Below are positions 1-6,745 of a stretch of DNA of 64,000 nucleotides, piece by piece. The notes under the pieces were generated by a model. It made no database searches. It was not told the DNA's origin and saw nothing but the letters and a program-made list of their open reading frames with translations. Numbering within the stretch: the stretch's first letter is position 1; each line of letters opens with the position of its first letter. Made by a program: the position numbers and the translations under genes. Source of the DNA: Paradesulfitobacterium ferrireducens (GTDB lineage Bacteria; Bacillota; Desulfitobacteriia; Desulfitobacteriales; Desulfitobacteriaceae); NCBI RefSeq assembly GCF_017310645.1, contig NZ_JAFLRH010000044.1:1-64000 (forward strand), given 5' to 3'.

Positions 1-62
1 TAAACAGATTGTATGGCATAAAGCGAAGTAGCATTTTTAGACTTGGATATACTAAGCCGCAT
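1..62 (-). mobile_element. 5' end of an IS1634-like transposase gene, cut by window edge
   Basis: Reading the minus strand from an ATG at 62 gives about twenty residues beginning MRLSISKSKNATSLY, which resembles the conserved start of IS1634-family (IS4 superfamily) transposases. A GGAGGGG ribosome site lies about ten bases upstream of the ATG (72-78). The rest of the gene is outside the window, so intactness cannot be judged. The transposon end should lie between here and about 320. That stretch (63-331) holds only a weak hairpin near 158-177 and no gene; no terminal repeat could be defined. Confidence 0.5.
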
Positions 63-331
63 AGCAACAATCCCCTCCAATCCCTTACATTATAACACAT
101 TACGCAAAATTACGCACTAATAATTGAAGAGAATTTGACATTTTTCCAATAAAAAAAGCCCTGTTTTCAAGGCTTGTAGGGATTTCTATATAAACGCAAG
201 TGTCAAAGACCCGAGGAGTTTGAGGTTATGTAAAAATACATAGCCTTTTTATTTGTCATCTTATTTGCTAAATACTTTCCGGTGGGTATAATTAGAATCA
301 GAGTGACTCAACAGGCTGGGGAGGGTTGCGC

Positions 332-586
332 ATGATTATCGGGTTTGGTTTTGGCAGTCCGCTAGAGAGTTTAATGATGTTAATTCTAACTTCTATCCTC
401 AGTTATTCGCTCTACCGCGCTTGGCGCAACTTTACCAGAAGGAATTCCGGCCGTTTGGACGACAGAGAACAGAGACGGGCTTTTTATATAGAGCAGCGGG
501 AGCGGGCCCGGCAAATGATGCGGGAATGGGATTTGACGGATGAAGAAATTGAGAGAAGGCTGGACCGGGAGGAGGAGAGATTATAG
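332..586 (+). CDS. Small membrane-anchored protein of unknown function
   Basis: An 84-residue protein with one N-terminal hydrophobic segment (about residues 8-28) followed by a highly charged Arg/Glu-rich helix ending in EERL. GGGGAGGG at 318-325 is six bases before the ATG at 332; a TTG at 326 would overlap the ribosome site, so the ATG is preferred. The topology suggests a bitopic protein with a cytoplasmic coiled tail. I do not recognise a family. It stands alone before the tetR gene and after the transposase edge. Confidence 0.6.
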   Translation: MIIGFGFGSPLESLMMLILTSILSYSLYRAWRNFTRRNSGRLDDREQRRAFYIEQRERARQMMREWDLTDEEIERRLDREEERL

Positions 587-648
587 TTGGTCATATTAAC
601 AGATGCGGCAAAGCAATATGTGCATAAACATTATTTTTTATAGTATAA

Positions 649-670
649 TTAGAATGAACATTCTTTCTAG
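649..670 (+). promoter_or_regulatory. TetR-type operator, copy 1, overlapping the tetR promoter
   Basis: The core AGAATG-AA-CATTCT (651-664) is an inverted repeat with six-base arms. It lies just after a TATAAT -10 box (644-649) and just before the tetR ribosome site, a position suited to autorepression. The 22-base segment 649-670 recurs in inverted orientation at 1347-1368, in front of the next gene. Confidence 0.65.
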
Positions 671-679
671 GAGGAATTC

Positions 680-1264
680 ATGGAAAAGGCTAGGCATAAA
701 CCCGATGGCACCCGTCAAAGAATTATGGATACCGCCCGTCAACTGTTTGTCCAGAGGGGTTATTTTAACACGTCTATTCCGGATATTGTGCGCGCTTCGG
801 AAGTGAGCATTGGCTCGATCTATCATCATTTTGAGAATAAACAGGAGTTGGCGAAAGAATTATACGAGGAGACGATGCGTTCTTTTGTAGAAACGATGCA
901 CAGGCAAACGGCTGAGTTAACCGGTACGGAGGCTAAGCTTAAGGCTTTGGTGCGTTATTTATACGCACTTTGTGAAGACGACTCCCTTCGTATGGAATAC
1001 ATGCTCTTCATGCGCCATGCCGAAATCTATCCCGACCATGTGCCTATCTGCCTCTCGGAGCCGTTTGCAGCGGTTACGGCCTGGATTAGAGATGGGATAG
1101 CAATAGGAGAAGTGCGTGCCGGAAGTGAGGACCTGGCGGCAGGAATTTTTATGGGAGGCATTTTGAAAGTTGTAGAGCTTAGACTCAGGGGAGTGTTGAA
1201 AAAAAGCCTGCCTGATTGTTTGGAGGAGACATTTTCTTTAGCTTGGAGCGCTATTCGAAAGTAG
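680..1264 (+). CDS. TetR/AcrR family transcriptional regulator
   Basis: A 194-residue TetR-family repressor. The N-terminal helix-turn-helix covers about residues 8-55 (GTRQRIMDTARQLFVQRGY, then SIGSIYHHFENKQEL, the typical recognition helix and its follow-up). The C-terminal two thirds form a helical ligand-binding domain with no recognisable ligand signature. AGGAGG at 669-674 precedes the ATG at 680. The gene lies between two inverted copies of a 22-bp palindromic element, so it probably controls itself and the downstream membrane polyferredoxin gene. The inducer is unknown. Confidence 0.9.
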   Translation: MEKARHKPDGTRQRIMDTARQLFVQRGYFNTSIPDIVRASEVSIGSIYHHFENKQELAKELYEETMRSFVETMHRQTAELTGTEAKLKALVRYLYALCEDDSLRMEYMLFMRHAEIYPDHVPICLSEPFAAVTAWIRDGIAIGEVRAGSEDLAAGIFMGGILKVVELRLRGVLKKSLPDCLEETFSLAWSAIRK

Positions 1265-1346
1265 CAGCTATTTAGCCGCAATCGTAGCAATTCAATGTAC
1301 AAGTTATTGAAACCATTATAAAGGTTTTATAGATTATATGACGCCT

Positions 1347-1368
1347 CTAGAAAGAATGTTCATTCTAA
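1347..1368 (+). promoter_or_regulatory. TetR-type operator, copy 2, upstream of the polyferredoxin gene
   Basis: An inverted copy of the 22-base element at 649-670, with core AGAATG-TT-CATTCT at 1353-1366. It sits 46 bases before the ATG at 1415, where a repressor would block transcription of the ferredoxin-like gene. Identity over all 22 bases, beyond the palindromic core, argues for duplication of one operator. Confidence 0.65.
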
Positions 1369-1414
1369 CGATGTGCCGCAAACGATAAACAAAGTAAGAG
1401 GAAGGAAGATCAAG

Positions 1415-2128
1415 ATGTCTAAAATTACATTCGGAGAAATCCGCCGGCGCAACCAGCGCACTTCATTTTTTCTGTTCCTTATCCTATTTATTCTAATGCT
1501 TTTGTCTTTAATTCAGAATCCATGGTACAAAGCTCCTTTAGAGTGGTACTTTATTTCGGTCCTAGGAGTTATCGGAGCCTTTATTCTGCCCGCTAAATTC
1601 GGCAGGCATTACTGCGGACAATACTGCCCTACCAGCTTTATTGCGGATGGCATTAATCCGGTGAACAAAGCGGGCTCTATTTTGAAATCGAGGCACTTGC
1701 GCAAAGTTTTTGTCGCCCTGTTTGCGGCAATTTTCATTATAACGTTCAGCCCATGGAACATGGCTTTGCCCGCATCCATGACCCAAACTTACTGGGCTTC
1801 GGTCTTTACGAAATTCTGGATTCTATGGATCATTTGTCCGTTTATCATCGCCTTCCCGCTCATCCTGATTCTGGCTTTCTGGAAGGGCGGCCGGACTTGG
1901 TGCAATTACATCTGCCCCTGGGGCGCAATCGGTGTAGCCCTTGGCTCCCCGCAACTGCTGGTCACCGCGAAATGTACAAGCTGTAAGGCCTGTACGAAAG
2001 TCTGTCCGCAACCGGAGGTGCTAGTGGGGGCGATCGGTCATCAAGGAGGCCAGATCGATAAGAATTGTCTTACGTGCCTAAAGTGTGTGGATGTTTGCCC
2101 TGTTCAGGCCATTGAGTGGATAAAATGA
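1415..2128 (+). CDS. NapH/NosR-type membrane polyferredoxin (4Fe-4S binding protein)
   Basis: A 237-residue integral membrane iron-sulfur protein. It has hydrophobic segments near residues 18-36, 48-66, 98-118 and 133-155. Membrane-side cysteine motifs are HYCGQYCP (about 75-82) and WCNYICPWG (about 169-177), both typical of the Fer4_5 family. Two C-terminal 4Fe-4S motifs follow, CTSCKACTKVCP and CLTCLKCVDVCP. Such proteins pass electrons between the quinone pool and periplasmic or membrane reductases. The ATG at 1415 is chosen because AGAGGAAGG lies just upstream; an upstream in-frame GTG at 1373 would overlap the operator. Probably under TetR control. Its redox partner is not encoded next to it. 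Confidence 0.85.
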   Translation: MSKITFGEIRRRNQRTSFFLFLILFILMLLSLIQNPWYKAPLEWYFISVLGVIGAFILPAKFGRHYCGQYCPTSFIADGINPVNKAGSILKSRHLRKVFVALFAAIFIITFSPWNMALPASMTQTYWASVFTKFWILWIICPFIIAFPLILILAFWKGGRTWCNYICPWGAIGVALGSPQLLVTAKCTSCKACTKVCPQPEVLVGAIGHQGGQIDKNCLTCLKCVDVCPVQAIEWIK

Positions 2129-2144
2129 TAAAATGACTGTTGAA

Positions 2145-2180
2145 ATGTACCATATGAAACTACCATATGAAAAGGTACAT
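2145..2180 (+). promoter_or_regulatory. Inverted repeat upstream of the trpC promoter
   Basis: ATGTACC (2145-2151) and GGTACAT (2174-2180) form an inverted repeat with two inner CATATG boxes; a further ATGTAC stands at 2191-2196, just before the -35 box. It could be a protein operator for the trpCF promoter or a hairpin ending the preceding transcript, though no T-run follows. Confidence 0.35.
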
Positions 2181-2197
2181 GTTTGAAAAAATGTACA

Positions 2198-2226
2198 TTG
2201 ACCGCCGATAGAAGCTTTCGTATACT
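2198..2226 (+). promoter_or_regulatory. Sigma-A promoter of the trpC leader
   Basis: TTGACC (2198-2203) and TATACT (2221-2226) with exactly 17 bases between them. Transcription should begin near 2233 and give a leader of about 255 nt before trpC. The other trp leader has a similar promoter with the same TATACT box. Confidence 0.65.
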
Positions 2227-2309
2227 AGGATATGAAGAAATTATATTTGACATTGTAACTTTAGGAAACTAGCGTTCAGCCGCAGAGATTAGGGAATTTT
2301 AATAAACAG

Positions 2310-2457
2310 TAGAGTCGAGCGCACATAAGAGTTAAGTATAGCAAAGCTAAGCAGAGAAAGCGGAGTAAAGTAAAACAAAGCCGAGCAAAGCAGAGATGAG
2401 CTGAGATGAGCAAGCTGGTGCTAAAATAGGCCGGTACTCATTTGAGTACCGGTTTTC
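2310..2457 (+). promoter_or_regulatory. TRAP-type trp leader: 5-nt-spaced NAG triplet array, antiterminator and terminator
   Basis: From 2310 to 2414 the RNA carries about twenty NAG triplets (GAG, AAG, UAG), nearly all starting on a 5-base register: 2312, 2317, 2334, 2339, 2344, 2349, 2354, 2363, 2368, 2378, 2383, 2388, 2393, 2398, 2403, 2408. This is the spacing bound by the trp RNA-binding attenuation protein (TRAP). It is followed by a terminator (stem CCGGTACTC 2431-2439 with GAGTACCGG 2444-2452, then TTTT). CTGGT (2415-2419) can pair with GCCGG (2430-2434), and TGAG (2407-2410) with CTCA (2437-2440), giving an antiterminator that overlaps the last triplets, as in Bacillus subtilis trp. 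Many triplets are AAG, weaker for Bacillus TRAP. No TRAP gene is in the window. Confidence 0.8.
2431..2457 (+). terminator. Attenuation terminator before trpC
   Basis: A nine-pair stem CCGGTACTC/GAGTACCGG with a four-base loop and a following T-rich run (2453-2456, then more T after CTAA). It lies about 30 bases before the trpC start, so it must be bypassed for trpC expression. Confidence 0.8.
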
Positions 2458-2485
2458 TAATTTTTAGAGATAAAGGAGAAAATGA

Positions 2486-3307
2486 TTGATGAGTGCGGAC
2501 ATCTTACAGAAAATCATGGCCAAGAAAGAACAAAGGTTGACCCAGGCCCAAAGCCGGGTGCCGTTTACGGAACTGGTGCGGCGGCTTGAACAAGGAGCTC
2601 CGCCCCGGCGTCCCTGGGAATTGGCTGCGGATAGGTTCGATGTGATAGCGGAAGTGAAACGGGCGTCTCCAAGCTTAGGCTCCATTCCATGGGCTTGTAC
2701 TCTCCCTCAATTGGTGCAAGCATATGAACAGGGGGGGGCTAAAGTCATTTCCGTGTTGACGGAGGAAGATTATTTTCGAGGAACGCTAGAGGATTTGGTT
2801 AATGTTCGCAACCAGATCGCCTTTCCGGTCTTGCGCAAGGATTTTATTTTCACTGAATATCAGGTGCTGGAAAGCCGGTTCTATGGTGCCGATGCCATTC
2901 TCCTGATCGTGGCGCTATTGGGGGAAAAAGAACTGGCAGCCCTGCTTAAGGTGGCTGCAGAGATTGGATTAGAAACTCTGGTCGAATGCCATGACCGGGA
3001 GGAAGTAAGTATAGCCCTTGCTGCCGGAGCCAGGACTATCGGCATTAATAATCGGAACTTACGAACATTTGAGGTTCGTTTAGAGACCACGGCGGAGCTT
3101 GTGGACATGATACCGGCTGGCTGCGTCGCGGTGAGCGAAAGCGGGATTCATTCGCCCGAACACGCGGGATACGTGGCGGCAACTGGGGTTAGTGCGGTTC
3201 TAGTCGGGGAATCCTGTGTCCGCAGCGGCAACCCGGCTGCCCATATCTCGGGCTTGCTGGCAGCCGGAAGGTCGCGGAAAACGGTACGGCAGAGTAATAA
3301 TAGTTAG
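2486..3307 (+). CDS. trpC: Indole-3-glycerol-phosphate synthase
   Basis: Closes the indole ring in tryptophan synthesis by converting CdRP to indole-3-glycerol phosphate. A 273-residue (beta/alpha)8 barrel, close to the usual 250-270. Family motifs are EVKRASPSLG (about 53-62, with the catalytic lysine), VLRKDFI, ADAILLI, ETLVECH, IGINNRNL and the phosphate-binding VSESGI and VLVGES. TTG 2486 and ATG 2489 are both possible starts after AAAGGAG (2472-2478). It is the first gene after the NAG-triplet leader and is followed by trpF. trpB and trpA do not follow: the next gene is on the opposite strand, and trpE-GD lie some 58 kb away in the same orientation. Confidence 0.97.
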   Translation: MMSADILQKIMAKKEQRLTQAQSRVPFTELVRRLEQGAPPRRPWELAADRFDVIAEVKRASPSLGSIPWACTLPQLVQAYEQGGAKVISVLTEEDYFRGTLEDLVNVRNQIAFPVLRKDFIFTEYQVLESRFYGADAILLIVALLGEKELAALLKVAAEIGLETLVECHDREEVSIALAAGARTIGINNRNLRTFEVRLETTAELVDMIPAGCVAVSESGIHSPEHAGYVAATGVSAVLVGESCVRSGNPAAHISGLLAAGRSRKTVRQSNNS

Positions 3308-3345
3308 CTATAGATAATGCAGTTAGCTATAGCTAATAGAGAAGG
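3301..3345 (+). promoter_or_regulatory. UAG-rich direct repeat over the trpF ribosome binding site
   Basis: The trpC-trpF junction contains two copies of TTAGCTATAG (3304-3313 and 3323-3332) and UAG triplets at 3301, 3305, 3311, 3324, 3330 and 3337, then GAG at 3339 inside the GAGAAGG ribosome site. Spacers are three to four bases rather than two. TRAP and HutP both read NAG triplets, so translational control of trpF is possible; this is inference. Confidence 0.35.
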
Positions 3346-3353
3346 TGTTTTTC

Positions 3354-4100
3354 TTGGTGAGGGTAAAAATCTGCGGGATTCGTTCTTTAGATGAAGCGTT
3401 AACGGCCGTGAATGCCGGTGCTGATGCCTTGGGCTTTGTTTTTGCACATAAAAGCAAGCGTTATATAGATCCGGCATCAGTATGGGAGATTACAAAGAAA
3501 CTTCCTCCATTTGTAGCCAGGGTGGGGGTTTTTGTGGATTTCTCCCCGGCAGAGGTTGAGCGCATTACGAGGGTGAGTGGTCTGACGGTGATCCAACTCC
3601 ATGGGGATGAGAATCCTGCGGATTACAGCCATCTTGGCTTACCCTTGATTAAAGCGATTAAGGTGGATCTGGCAGAGAAAAAATCCGCTTTTAAGAATAA
3701 TGACAGGATGAATGAGGACTTTGGTGACGTTGAAGAGGATTTGATTACAGAGCTTCAGGGATGGCAGGGGCAGGTTCAGGGGATTCTCGTTGACTCCGCT
3801 GTGATGGGACAATTCGGAGGGACGGGGCAGCCGCTGCCATGGAGCAATCCTGAAATTCAGAGCCTTTTTATGAACATTAAAGCTTCAGGAATTTCCTTAA
3901 TTTTAGCGGGCGGCCTTAATCCGGAAAACGTAAAGGATGCAATCGAAACCGTACGTCCGGAAATTGTAGATGTCAGTTCGGGGGTAGAAACAGCGGGGAA
4001 GAAAGATGCGCGCTTAGTAAATAAGTTTATTACGGAATGTAAAAAGGCGGCGTATCCCGCCGCCGCCACACCTAGAAAATTCTCTAAAACTCCTTACTAG
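3354..4100 (+). CDS. trpF: Phosphoribosylanthranilate isomerase
   Basis: Isomerises phosphoribosylanthranilate to CdRP, the step before TrpC. Family motifs are VKICGIR at the N-terminus (catalytic Cys), ALGFVF, VGVFVD, IQLHGDE, LVDS (catalytic Asp), GGTGQ, LAGGLNPENV and DVSSGVE. TTG 3354 or GTG 3357 fits the family start and the GAGAAGG ribosome site better than GTG 3345, which lies inside it. About 248 residues against a usual 200-220. The excess is a charged insertion around residues 108-135 (KNNDRMNEDF and following) before the catalytic Asp, plus a short proline/lysine tail. The 3' end overlaps the convergent MetE-like gene by 17 bp. Confidence 0.95.
   Translation: MVRVKICGIRSLDEALTAVNAGADALGFVFAHKSKRYIDPASVWEITKKLPPFVARVGVFVDFSPAEVERITRVSGLTVIQLHGDENPADYSHLGLPLIKAIKVDLAEKKSAFKNNDRMNEDFGDVEEDLITELQGWQGQVQGILVDSAVMGQFGGTGQPLPWSNPEIQSLFMNIKASGISLILAGGLNPENVKDAIETVRPEIVDVSSGVETAGKKDARLVNKFITECKKAAYPAAATPRKFSKTPY
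4041..4064 (-). terminator. Terminator of the MetE-like gene, lying inside trpF
   Basis: On the minus strand GGCGGCG (4064-4058) and CGCCGCC (4052-4046) form a seven-pair GC stem followed by TTTTT (4045-4041), about 20 bases beyond the stop codon of the minus-strand gene. The hairpin is encoded in the last part of the trpF reading frame. Confidence 0.7.
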
Positions 4101-5103
4101 AACGAATGTTGGCCGAGATTTGTTTAAGAAGTCTAAAGGACTGTTCGACACTGGCCGTGCCATCGGTGTTAATCAGACAACAGCGGGAGGGGGCGAGCCA
4201 AGAACGGTCGAAAATCAGCTGTTCATCCAGTCCGTGAGTCCCCAAAAACTCCCAGAGCTTGAGCAGGCGGTCAGTGAGCGTAGCCGCAGTTTCCGTTTCT
4301 AATTCTGAGGTGAGTGTAGGTGTGATACCCCAGGCGATAATTCCGCCTTTATGCAGGAATTCTTTCACTTCATCCTGATAACGCACCAGAATATGTCCCC
4401 AGCTAAAGGCATCGACAGAAAGGATATCCAGGTCTGCGTTTAGGAGAAAAGACCAGTCCGGATTGCCGCACAGGTGGACTCCCTTGGGACCGGGAAGCTG
4501 GGCCAGAAAAGCCCGGTATTCTGTTTGTGCCAATTCAGAAGTATAAGCGCTGAAAGAGTTGAAAATCATTTCCAGACCGGGTTCATCCAGCCAGACGAAG
4601 GGATTGGGATGAACTTTTTCTAATTCGTGGTACTGCCAGGTCATCTTTTGCTTAAGAAAGTCATACATGATTTCCCGGACGAAATCATTATAAATCATAG
4701 GTTTTAAGTCTTCATCGCAGATTTTAAGGCCAAAACTGACCGGCCCCACGGTTTGTCCCCGGATCATCGTGTATTGGGACAGGTCAAGATCGAGAAATGC
4801 GCGCAAAGCTACGGAGAACTCAGGGGAAAGAGCAAATGCTTCCGGATCGGCGCTGGTTGCCAGATATTCATCCAGCTGTGCGGCGAATAGTTCATTGGAA
4901 AAACGCAGAAGCTCTTTGTCTTCATCGATAATAATACCCGGGAAATACTCCGCGAACTGGGCGTACATATCTTCTTTGAAGCGAAAGCGCGGCAATTGGG
5001 GCCAAAAAGGGATGTCCAGAGAAAGAGATAAATCCAGAGCCTTCTCCAGGTCCGTATGAGGTAAAATTCCCATGGCAGTGGTGATTGCTTTTCCGGGTAG
5101 CAT
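4084..5103 (-). CDS. Cobalamin-independent methionine synthase-like (UROD/MetE superfamily) protein
   Basis: A 339-residue protein resembling the C-terminal barrel of MetE and the UROD/MetE-like superfamily. Visible motifs are RGQTVGPVSFG near residues 116-126, WLDEPGLEMI and GVHLCGNPDW, whose His and Cys match zinc/thiol-site residues of MetE, then DILSVDAFSW and IAWGITPT. It lacks the N-terminal half of true MetE (about 750 residues), so a corrinoid- or thiol-related methyltransferase role is more likely than methionine synthesis. The ATG at 5103 is preferred, with AAAGGAG eight bases upstream; a longer TTG start at 5130 has no ribosome site. It is divergent from the GntR gene. Confidence 0.75.
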   Translation of the reverse strand: MLPGKAITTAMGILPHTDLEKALDLSLSLDIPFWPQLPRFRFKEDMYAQFAEYFPGIIIDEDKELLRFSNELFAAQLDEYLATSADPEAFALSPEFSVALRAFLDLDLSQYTMIRGQTVGPVSFGLKICDEDLKPMIYNDFVREIMYDFLKQKMTWQYHELEKVHPNPFVWLDEPGLEMIFNSFSAYTSELAQTEYRAFLAQLPGPKGVHLCGNPDWSFLLNADLDILSVDAFSWGHILVRYQDEVKEFLHKGGIIAWGITPTLTSELETETAATLTDRLLKLWEFLGTHGLDEQLIFDRSWLAPSRCCLINTDGTASVEQSFRLLKQISANIRSSKEF

Positions 5104-5431
5104 AGGCGGTACTCCTTTCCAAGGCAGCAAAATAGTTACTACAATTATTATGGCTTAAATATAGCAAATAGACGGATGTGAAGTCGTGACCTTAATCACA
5201 TGAAAAAGTGAACTATTTTCATAGAGCATTTTAAAAAATGAAGTTTATTGGTTTTCTAAGTTCTCAAGGCTTTTTATGGTTTCTAATTGAACTAATATTC
5301 TGGATCTGGTATAGTGGTTTTTAGGAATTGTCGACAATATTGTAAACAATCCTTGAACCCTTTTAGCCAATTAATAGATCTAAAAGTTTTTTATCTTAGT
5401 AACATTGACTGAAGACCAAGAGGATGGCGTT
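5104..5431. other. Divergent intergenic region between the MetE-like and GntR genes
   Basis: About 330 AT-rich bases with no open frame of note. It must hold both divergent promoters. The only clear signal is the tandem ATTGT-NN-ACAAT element at 5327-5350. Confidence 0.5.
5327..5350 (+). promoter_or_regulatory. Tandem palindromic operator, probably for the GntR regulator
   Basis: ATTGTCGACAAT (5327-5338) is directly followed by ATTGTAAACAAT (5339-5350). Both fit ATTGT-NN-ACAAT, a palindrome type commonly bound by FCD-class GntR regulators. It lies 82 bases before the GntR start codon and could control the divergent gene too. Confidence 0.55.
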
Positions 5432-6079
5432 ATGAAGAAGACAACAGCGATGGTTATTGCAGAGGAAATATCCAGACGCATTGCCGCAGGACTGCTTCAT
5501 CCGGGAGAACATTTAATTGAGACTGTTCTCGCCGAAGAATTTCGTACTAGTCGTGCTCCTGTGCGTGAGGCCTTGCTCATGCTTGAGCGGGATCGTTTAG
5601 TTCAGCGGGTGCCCCATCACGGCGTGATCGTCCGAACGTTTACCAAACAGGAGATTCACGAGCTTTATGATGCAATTTACCGGTTTGAAGAAATTGCAAT
5701 GGATAAAGTGACTGCCCGTGTTGTCCAATTGTCTGCAAGCGAAATATCCCGACTGGAAGATAACTTACAAGCTCAATCTATCTGTGTCAAACAGGAAAAC
5801 ATCCATAGCTTCTATGAGCTAAACGAAGAATTTCATAACATCATTTTTACCCTTGCCGGTAACAAGGTTTTATTAGAGTTCTACCAGTCTCTCTGTCGCA
5901 CCGCCCGACCGTTAAGGATATTAACATTGGCTCAGGGTCAAAACCTGACTTATTCGTACGAAGAACACTTGCGTCAGGTTGAAGCGTTGAAGTCCCAGGA
6001 CCGGAACAAAGGCAAACAAGCGATACAAGCGCAGGAAAGGAGGGCATTACACTCACTGGATTTATTATTCGTACTTTAG
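5432..6079 (+). CDS. GntR family regulator, FadR/FCD subfamily
   Basis: A 215-residue regulator. The N-terminal winged helix (about 1-70) includes GLLHPGEHLIETVLAEEF and SRAPVREALLMLERDRLV, the GntR signature. The C-terminal all-helical FCD domain contains the acidic/histidine metal-site pattern in YELNEEFHNIIF and a later EEHLRQVEAL. Such regulators sense small organic acids or sugar acids. ATG 5432 with AAGAGG upstream is preferred over an in-frame TTG at 5405. It is probably co-transcribed with, and controls, the AA_synth and dehydrogenase genes downstream. Confidence 0.9.
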   Translation: MKKTTAMVIAEEISRRIAAGLLHPGEHLIETVLAEEFRTSRAPVREALLMLERDRLVQRVPHHGVIVRTFTKQEIHELYDAIYRFEEIAMDKVTARVVQLSASEISRLEDNLQAQSICVKQENIHSFYELNEEFHNIIFTLAGNKVLLEFYQSLCRTARPLRILTLAQGQNLTYSYEEHLRQVEALKSQDRNKGKQAIQAQERRALHSLDLLFVL

Positions 6080-6138
6080 TGTTTTGTGAGAAATGTGAGG
6101 AATGAGCAAACAAAATTTGTACCGAGGAGGAAGACCCA

Positions 6139-6723
6139 ATGGAAATCAGAAAAATTGTTACCACCATGGAAGAAACGTATATTGAAGGTTTCAAGGCGGT
6201 GGAAAAACCTGTACGCGTTGCCGTGGCCGCGGCAGTGATCAAGAATCCTTTTGCCGGACGATATGTTGAAAATCTGCAGCCCCTGATTGACGAATATTCG
6301 GCCCAACTTGGTCGCATGCTGCCGGAGAAGGCGTTGCAGGTTCTTGGCCTTAGCGGAGAAGAATGCGAGGGGTATGGCAAAGCGGCTCTGGTAGGGTTGG
6401 ATGGTGAAGTGGAACATGGTTCGGCGATTATTCATACCTTAGTGTTTGGCAACGAGTTTCGTCAGACTTGCGGTAATGCTAAAACACTTCTGCCTTCAGC
6501 AGAAAAACGGGCGGGGGCCGGAGCCACAATTGACTTGGCTCTTAAACATAAAATGGACGCAAAAATCCGCTCCCATCACATGAGTTTTGAGTTCCGGATT
6601 CCGGATGCGCCCAGAGCGGATGAAATCGTGATTGCGGCTGCAGTTGCGGCTGCAGGCAGGGCTCATCCCCGAATCGGATCCCTTCATGCAGAATTGGATG
6701 CTCAAGGAGAAACGCAGGATTAA
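6139..6723 (+). CDS. AA_synth (amino acid synthesis) family protein
   Basis: A 194-residue protein matching the pattern of the AA_synth family: MEIRKIVTTMEETYIEGFK at the start, VAAAVIKNPFAGRY, GYGKAALVGLDGEVEHGSA, and a late HHMSFEFRIPDAPRADE with AAAVAAAGRAHPRIG. The biochemical function is poorly defined; members often sit beside organic-acid or ring-opening catabolic genes. GAGGAGGAAG precedes the ATG. It lies between the GntR regulator and a beta-hydroxyacid dehydrogenase, suggesting a small catabolic operon. Confidence 0.75.
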   Translation: MEIRKIVTTMEETYIEGFKAVEKPVRVAVAAAVIKNPFAGRYVENLQPLIDEYSAQLGRMLPEKALQVLGLSGEECEGYGKAALVGLDGEVEHGSAIIHTLVFGNEFRQTCGNAKTLLPSAEKRAGAGATIDLALKHKMDAKIRSHHMSFEFRIPDAPRADEIVIAAAVAAAGRAHPRIGSLHAELDAQGETQD

Positions 6724-6745
6724 TTGGAAGGGATGAGCAAAGCTG

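Noticed and set aside
2129-2485. T-box riboswitch as explanation for the trpC leader
   Set aside because: No AGGGTGGNACCGCG-type T-box sequence is present, while NAG triplets on a 5-base step are; the same holds for the trpE leader.
5847-6435. Two overlapping minus-strand open frames opposite the GntR and AA_synth genes
   Set aside because: No ribosome sites or domains, and the plus-strand genes are well supported.
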